NCBI RefSeq assembly: GCF_003353065.1
Contig: NZ_CP027806.1
Coordinates: 4,112,501-4,176,500 of the forward strand
Origin: Cyclonatronum proteinivorum
GTDB lineage: Bacteria > Bacteroidota > Rhodothermia > Balneolales > Cyclonatronaceae
Direction: 5' to 3'
Length of the DNA stretch: 64,000 bases
The translations under genes were made by a program, and so were the position numbers. Positions 59,592 through 64,000 of the stretch are shown in pieces. Each line of letters starts with the position of its first letter. Position 1 is the first letter of the stretch. Below the pieces are notes generated by a model, which had not been told where the DNA came from, ran no database searches, and saw only the letters and a program-made list of their open reading frames with translations.

Positions 59592-60971
59592 ATGTCCCGA
59601 ATTTTTGAATTTATTGATACCCATCAGGAGCGATTTACGCAGGAGCTGTTCGACCTGTTGCGTATCCCGAGCGTAAGCACCGACTCCGCCCTCAAACAGG
59701 ATGTCCGCAAAGCTGCGGAATTTCTTGCAGCTAAACTAGAAGATGCCGGTATGGAAAACGTGCAGATCGCCGAAACGCCGGGCCATCCGGTAGTGATGGC
59801 CAACTACCTGCATGCAGGTGACGACAAACCCACCGTACTCATTTACGGTCACTACGATGTGCAGCCGCCGGACCCGCTCGATTTGTGGACTTCACCGCCT
59901 TTTGAGCCGGTCGAAAAAGACGGCAAAGTCTATGCACGGGGCGCAAGCGACGACAAAGGTCAGGCTTACATTCACGTGAAGGCACTGGAAGCCTGGCTCA
60001 AAAGCGGCGAGAAGCTTCCTGTGAATGTCAAAATCATCATCGAAGGGGAAGAAGAAATCGGCTCGCCCAACCTCGTGCCCTTCCTCGAAAAACACAAAGA
60101 AGACCTCGCCTGTGACATGGTGCTTGTTTCGGATACCGCCATGTTCGCGAAAGATACCCCGAGCATTACCTACGGCCTGCGCGGACTTGCCTACATGGAG
60201 ATGGAAGTGTTTGGTCCCAACCGTGACCTGCATTCCGGGGTGTACGGCGGCGCGCTCACCAACCCCCTCAACGCCCTGTGCGAAATCGTCGCGCAGCTCA
60301 AGGATGAAAACGGCGTCATTCAGATCCCCGGTTTTTACGATGATGTGATTGACCTCAGCGAAGAAGAGCGCGAAGCCTCCCGCAAGCTTCCCTTTGATGA
60401 AGAAGGCTGGAAGGCCTCCATCGGTATCCCGAGCGTACATGGTGAACAGGGCTATACCACTTTGGAGCGGAAATCTGCACGTCCGACCCTTGACATGAAC
60501 GGCATGTGGGGCGGTTATCAGGGTGAGGGTGCCAAGACCGTGCTGCCTGCCAAAGCGGGAGCAAAAATCAGCATGCGCCTGGTTCCGAACCAGCACCCCG
60601 ATAAAATTTCGGCTCTTTTTGCTGATTATATCGAAAAAATTAAACCAGAAGGCGTCACCGTAAAAGTGACTGCGCATCACGGGGGGCATCCTGCCATGAC
60701 ACCCATCGATTTTTACGGGCTAAAGGCTGCGGGCAAAGCCTACAAGGATGTGTACGGTAAAGAGCCTCTGCTCGCGCGCGAAGGTGGCTCTATCCCCATT
60801 GTAGCTGACTTCAAAAACGTACTCGGTGTAGATACCATCCTCATGGGTTTTGGCCTCAACACCGACGCCATCCACTCCCCCAACGAGCATTTCAGCCTCG
60901 AAGACTTCCACCGCGGCATCAAAACTTCCGCCCGCTTCCTCGAAGTCCTGCCGGAATTCGAAAAAAGCTGA
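59592..60971 (+). CDS. M20-family dipeptidase
   Basis: 459 residues. Zinc ligands and catalytic residues are visible: His87 in IYGHYDVQPPDPLDLW, Asp120 in GASDDKGQ, Glu153-154 in EGEEEIGSPN, Asp near 181 in VSDTAMF and the late GGSIPIVADF and NTDAIHSPNEHF. This is the CNDP-like/ArgE-DapE dipeptidase group with an inserted dimer domain (LHSGVYGGALTNPLNAL). It has no signal peptide, so it is cytoplasmic; it probably frees amino acids from dipeptides. It stands alone, with its own promoter candidate and terminator. Confidence 0.92.
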   Translation: MSRIFEFIDTHQERFTQELFDLLRIPSVSTDSALKQDVRKAAEFLAAKLEDAGMENVQIAETPGHPVVMANYLHAGDDKPTVLIYGHYDVQPPDPLDLWTSPPFEPVEKDGKVYARGASDDKGQAYIHVKALEAWLKSGEKLPVNVKIIIEGEEEIGSPNLVPFLEKHKEDLACDMVLVSDTAMFAKDTPSITYGLRGLAYMEMEVFGPNRDLHSGVYGGALTNPLNALCEIVAQLKDENGVIQIPGFYDDVIDLSEEEREASRKLPFDEEGWKASIGIPSVHGEQGYTTLERKSARPTLDMNGMWGGYQGEGAKTVLPAKAGAKISMRLVPNQHPDKISALFADYIEKIKPEGVTVKVTAHHGGHPAMTPIDFYGLKAAGKAYKDVYGKEPLLAREGGSIPIVADFKNVLGVDTILMGFGLNTDAIHSPNEHFSLEDFHRGIKTSARFLEVLPEFEKS

Positions 60972-61005
60972 CAATCGGGTTCAGGCCGGAAACGCTTCAT
61001 ACATT

Positions 61006-61041
61006 AAAAAAGGAAACCTGCTCAGACGGGTTTCCTTTTTT
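61006..61041 (+). terminator. Rho-independent terminator after the dipeptidase
   Basis: AAGGAAACC (61010-61018) pairs with GGTTTCCTT (61029-61037), flanked by A- and T-runs, so it could work in both directions. Confidence 0.85.
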
Positions 61042-61106
61042 GTTGGGGGATGGGGGCAAAACAGCATTTGCATAAGCAAGTAATACGGGCGTTGTTTTTT
61101 TGCCTG

Positions 61107-61125
61107 GTGGTGTATATAATACCAC
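61107..61125. promoter_or_regulatory. Dyad at the toxin-antitoxin start
   Basis: GTGGTGTATATAATACCAC has 5-bp arms GTGGT/ACCAC around an A/T core and ends one base before the PIN-toxin ATG. It is a candidate autoregulatory operator. Confidence 0.45.
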
Positions 61126-61126
61126 A

Positions 61127-61555
61127 ATGAAACCCCACCAGATCGTAATTGATGCAAACGTATTCTATGCAGCCCTGCGCTCAAGAAAAGGAGCCTCCTT
61201 TCGGTTGATTTCTTTGCTACCCAGCGACAGATTCGACATAAACTTGTCCGTTCCTCTTATCCTTGAATACGAAGATGTACTTTTAAGGTCTGTTTCAGCC
61301 CTCAACTTTACACGAAATGAACTTGAAGACATCTTAGACAACCTGTGCGCGTTGGCAAACAGGCACGATGTCTTCTATTTATGGAGACCATTGCTTAGCG
61401 ACCCGGGCGATGATTTGATTCTGGAGCTGGCTGTCAAAGCAAATTGCAGCTATATCATCACTTTCAACAAACAGGACTTTATCGGTGTTGAAGCCTTCGA
61501 CATCAAGGCTATTGACCCACGCGAGTTTTTGCAAATAATCGGAGAAATCTCATGA
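61127..61555 (+). CDS. PIN-domain toxin (COG1569-like)
   Basis: 142 residues from the ATG at 61127 (MKPHQIVIDANVFYAALRSRKGAS). An in-frame start at 61100 would sit before the dyad. PIN acids: Asp9 in VIDANVF, Glu near 49 in LILEYEDVLL, Asp near 99 in LSDPGDDLILELAV and Asp near 117 in FNKQDF. It belongs to the putative toxin group COG1569. It precedes its antitoxin, the reverse of the vapBC order, and overlaps it by 4 bp. Confidence 0.85.
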   Translation: MKPHQIVIDANVFYAALRSRKGASFRLISLLPSDRFDINLSVPLILEYEDVLLRSVSALNFTRNELEDILDNLCALANRHDVFYLWRPLLSDPGDDLILELAVKANCSYIITFNKQDFIGVEAFDIKAIDPREFLQIIGEIS

Positions 61556-61788
61556 GCACCCTAAGTGTAAGATTACCTGACTCGGTTCACCGTAAACTCA
61601 AAGAAATGGCCAGGAAAGAAGGCGTTTCTATGAATCAGCTGATCAGTCTCGCCGTCGCTGAGAAGCTTTCTTCTTTGCTAACGGTAGAATACCTTGAAGA
61701 TCGGGCTAAGAAAGCCTCCCCAGAGGCATTCAAAAGGCTGTTGGAGAAAGTACCGGATGTTGAGCCGGAAGATTATGATACGCTATGA
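61552..61788 (+). CDS. Ribbon-helix-helix antitoxin
   Basis: 78 residues: STLSVRLPDSVHRKLKEMARKEGVSMNQLISLAVAEKLSSL is a classic strand-helix-helix DNA-binding fold (HicB/CopG type). The acidic tail (EKVPDVEPEDYDTL) probably covers the PIN toxin. The start overlaps the toxin stop (ATGA), so translation is coupled. It ends 88 bp before the convergent DoxX-like gene. Confidence 0.85.
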   Translation: MSTLSVRLPDSVHRKLKEMARKEGVSMNQLISLAVAEKLSSLLTVEYLEDRAKKASPEAFKRLLEKVPDVEPEDYDTL

Positions 61789-61876
61789 CCTATCGTCTTT
61801 CGCAGAGCTTTGTACTTTTTGGCAAGGTTAAATGGATGGATGGTTTATTTGCAAACTATGCCCCATCTTTCACTCC

Positions 61877-62281
61877 CTATCCATCGCCACTCCTCCCGGC
61901 CCACCACGCCGCCAGTATAATCAGCGGGTGCAGCACCACGAGCCGAACCCAGGCGGCCCAAAGCGGCAGGCAGACTGCCTCGGAAACACATCCCCCGACC
62001 TGAATCATGTACACGTGTGCCGGGATGAACAGCACCATCAGTCCGATGATACCGTACGAAGCAAGCCGCGCATATTTCGACATCAACAAGCCGGCACCTA
62101 ACACTACCTCCGCGGCACCAGCTGCCAGGTTCAACGCCGATGGTGCAGGGAACCAGCCGGGCATCATCGGGTAATAAAAATCCGGATTAATAAAATGGTA
62201 GAGTCCAGCGACAATAAAGCCAGCCCCAAAAAATATCCGGAAAGGATTCTGAAACCGGGTAAGTACTTCCTGTACGCGCAT
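61877..62281 (-). CDS. DoxX-like membrane protein
   Basis: 134 residues, four hydrophobic segments: IFFGAGFIVAGLYHFINP, LNLAAGAAEVVLGAGLLM, LASYGIIGLMVLFIPAHVYMI and WVRLVVLHPLIILAAWW. The pattern fits the DoxX/MauE-like family (G-x-x-H-F near the first helix, PAHVYM in the third). Two Cys (GGCVSEAVC) lie in a loop. These proteins are linked to redox or sulfur metabolism in some cases. It is a single gene facing the toxin-antitoxin pair. Confidence 0.75.
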   Translation of the reverse strand: MRVQEVLTRFQNPFRIFFGAGFIVAGLYHFINPDFYYPMMPGWFPAPSALNLAAGAAEVVLGAGLLMSKYARLASYGIIGLMVLFIPAHVYMIQVGGCVSEAVCLPLWAAWVRLVVLHPLIILAAWWAGRSGDG

Positions 62282-62382
62282 GTTTTTTTCGATGGATGGG
62301 TGTTCGGATGTTCAGCCCAAATAACCTCAAAGCTGCTGAAGAGCAAAAGTTTAGGACGGCCGGTTTAGTTCCGCGGATTTCG

Positions 62383-62390
62383 TACCTTTG
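62383..62390 (+). promoter_or_regulatory. Candidate promoter -7 element TACCTTTG
   Basis: An exact match to the Bacteroidota TAnnTTTG box, 41 bp before the ATG of the YgjV-like gene. Confidence 0.5.
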
Positions 62391-62431
62391 GCGTTCCTTA
62401 ATTTTTAAAAACCTGTTGATTCGATTTTAAG

Positions 62432-63058
62432 ATGGATTCCGTTTTTGTGTATGAACTCATCGGCTATGTAGCTTCCGTGCTTGTCGCCGTTTCCCTGATG
62501 ATGAGCCGCATCGTGCCGCTGCGCATCGTGAACATGATTGGCGCCGCTACCTTTGCTGTTTATGGCTACCTGATCGGGTCATGGCCGGTTGCCGGCATGA
62601 ATGCCTTCATTGTGCTCATTAATGTGTACTACCTCACCCAAATTTACCGCAGCAGCGAGTTTTTCCGCATCCTGCCCATAGACAAACCCGACGCCTACCT
62701 GAGCGCCTTTCTCAAGTTTTATCAGGAGGATATCGCGACCTTTTATCCCGATTTTAAAGATGAAGCCGAAGCAAGCGATCACGGCTACTTCGTGCTGCGC
62801 AACATGGCGCCCGCCGGACTCATCCTGGGGCGGGTCGAAAACGGCTGTTTCCACGTCTCCCTCGATTACGCGACTCCGCAGTACCGTGATTTCAAAGTTG
62901 CCGCACACCTGTGGCGCGAAAACCGGCAGCACTTCACCGATGAAGGCATCACCGAAATCCGCTCCAGAACCCGCGACCCGCACTATGCCGCCTACCTCCG
63001 CAAAATCGGCTTTGAGCCTCTGCCCGGAGAAGAGCAGGTTTACGGCATGCGGATGTAG
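62432..63058 (+). CDS. YgjV-like membrane domain with GNAT-like C-terminus
   Basis: 208 residues. The first 75 residues hold three short hydrophobic helices (ELIGYVASVLVAVSLMMSRIVPLRIVNMIGAATFAVYGYLIGSWPVAGMNAFIVLINVYYL), like YgjV inner-membrane proteins. The rest (DHGYFVLRNMAPAGLILGRVENGCFHVSLDYATPQYRDFKVAAHLWREN to YAAYLRKIGFEPL) has the strand-helix rhythm of an acetyltransferase, including the end-of-fold KIGFEP. The fusion occurs in several marine and saline genomes, but the function is unknown. Confidence 0.7.
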   Translation: MDSVFVYELIGYVASVLVAVSLMMSRIVPLRIVNMIGAATFAVYGYLIGSWPVAGMNAFIVLINVYYLTQIYRSSEFFRILPIDKPDAYLSAFLKFYQEDIATFYPDFKDEAEASDHGYFVLRNMAPAGLILGRVENGCFHVSLDYATPQYRDFKVAAHLWRENRQHFTDEGITEIRSRTRDPHYAAYLRKIGFEPLPGEEQVYGMRM

Positions 63059-63212
63059 CAATACATTTATTCGGCATCAGATACTTAAACCAATTTGGTT
63101 TTAATTTACCGTAGCAGCTGCATTATTTGCTTCTCTGTTTTTTTCTTTCGTATTTACTCTAATATATTGCCACTAGTCAGTCAATCCGTAAACCGACATA
63201 CCTTATTTTGAT

Positions 63213-63467
63213 ATGAAAATGCGCAATAAAAAAGATTTCTTCGAAGGAATGGGTTCTGCTCTTGATTTAAAAGGAAGTGCCCATTTCAACGAATATAAAG
63301 AGTATCCCGGTGCAAAAGCATCCATCAGCAACTATTGGCACAATACAGGCTCATACATTAATACAGCTTTTGAAGCAGCTAAAATCAAATCAAACATAAG
63401 GGTGGCGAATCCTTCACAAAAGCCCCCCACACAGGCTGTCTCTGTTAACCTGGAGACGAATGGTTAA
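63213..63467 (+). CDS. Small hypothetical protein
   Basis: 84 residues (MKMRNKKDFFEGMGSALDLKGSAHFNEYKEYPG...), hydrophilic, with no signal peptide or motif I recognise. It is followed 11 bp later by the broken DUF2335 gene, so the two may form an operon. It could be a small defence or toxin component, but nothing in the sequence shows that. Confidence 0.5.
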   Translation: MKMRNKKDFFEGMGSALDLKGSAHFNEYKEYPGAKASISNYWHNTGSYINTAFEAAKIKSNIRVANPSQKPPTQAVSVNLETNG

Positions 63468-63478
63468 GATCTTTTTGT

Positions 63479-63980
63479 ATGTCTGACAAAGATCAACACG
63501 AATCAGATGCTGATGTTTCCTTAAATAAGCTGGAAAAGGAACTACTCAAAAAAGATCCAGAGCTCTTAGAGAAACTAACAAGAGAGCAACGGGTTGAACT
63601 TCTTTCCCATCTCAAGCAAATAATTCGGATTGAAGTAACCCAGAGTTCATCAAGCAGCTTTTCCGGGGCCTTTTCCTCCTCCTGATGTGCTTGAACAGTA
63701 CATCCGCCTTGCTCCCGATTTTGCTGAACTTATCAAAAAAATGTCTCTTGATGAGCAGAAACATGCTCATGACAGAGACTCCAGAATTATCGATGAATCA
63801 TTTAAGCTCAAGAAAAGAGGACAGACTTTTGCGCTCACCATTGCATTATTCGCACTAACAGGAGGCGTCATCTGTATCCTCAGCGGCTTTGAAGTAGCTG
63901 GCACAATTGTGAGTGGGGTGGGATTATCCGGCTTGGTTTCCGAGTTTTTGGACAGGAGAAAAACGCATCCCAACACCTAA
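63479..63980 (+). pseudogene. DUF2335 membrane protein gene split by a frameshift
   Basis: The first part (63479-63685) reads MSDKDQHESDADVSLNKLEKELLKK... and ends in SSSSSFSGAFSSS. The second (from 63687) reads LEQYIRLAPDFAELIKKMSLDEQKHAHDRDSRIIDESFKLKKRGQ, a DUF2335 core, then two membrane helices. Removing one G from the GGGG at 63665-63668 joins them as FSGPFPPPDVLEQY, the usual DUF2335 link with its Pro-rich turn. It is a single-base insertion, real or a sequencing error. Confidence 0.75.
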
Positions 63981-64000
63981 TAAAGAGCTATTACTTTTCT

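Overview
The window looks like chromosome from a Bacteroidota-related bacterium, probably Balneolota/Rhodothermota. The signs are BatC/BatD/BatE homologues, a DUF5686 outer-membrane protein, a TonB-dependent receptor with a carboxypeptidase-like plug extension, an M56-TonB fusion, BshA (bacillithiol) and TAnnTTTG-type promoters. The phylum is inferred from gene content only.

Left housekeeping part (1-15,000): a secreted reprolysin-like protease cut by the window edge, two secreted amidohydrolases (one has lost its metal ligands), an LpoB / LPP20 / COG3014 lipoprotein operon, a di-haem cytochrome c peroxidase, a second lipoprotein/transglutaminase-like cluster, a DUF5686 protein and a tRNA-Arg(CCU).

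Central accessory part (15,290-41,970): a type III-A CRISPR-Cas island starts about 280 bp after the tRNA. Its left half is an adaptation module (cas4, cas1, cas2, a DUF4258 gene, a RecD-like helicase). Most of these genes are followed at once by a member of a mosaic GACCGCAGAC-type inverted-repeat family. A 30-bp-repeat CRISPR array follows, with 35 recognisable repeats and a decaying distal end. The right half is the interference operon cas6-cas10-csm2-csm3-csm4-csm5. After it comes an unusually rich set of predicted cyclic-oligoadenylate genes: a CARF-adenosine deaminase (Cad1-like), a CARF-nuclease (Card1/Can2-like), a CARF-HEPN RNase (Csx1/TM1812-like) and a small Csx20-like protein. Another CARF protein (NE0113 family) sits at the far left end. 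Two PIN-type toxin-antitoxin pairs and two gene relics lie among the effectors. A second RecD-like helicase, on the opposite strand, closes the island.

Right part (42,000-64,000): a TPP riboswitch with an apparent Shine-Dalgarno-sequestering hairpin in front of a TonB receptor, a BlaI/M56-TonB regulatory pair with two dyad operators, an AAA/DUF4143 ATPase preceded by a perfect 58-bp palindrome, a YbdK-like ligase next to bshA, yebC, batC-batD-batE, an M20 dipeptidase, a PIN/RHH toxin-antitoxin pair, two small membrane proteins and a frameshifted DUF2335 gene. A dispersed family of about 90 bp occurs four times between 26 and 49 kb.

How the island should work, by family knowledge: crRNAs cut by Cas6 guide the Csm complex, target RNA switches on Cas10, and its GGDD palm makes cyclic oligoadenylate. 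That messenger would drive three different effectors (nucleotide deamination, DNA/RNA cleavage, RNA cleavage), and the NE0113-like and Csx20-like proteins are candidate off-switches. All assignments come from reading motifs by eye; no database search was run.
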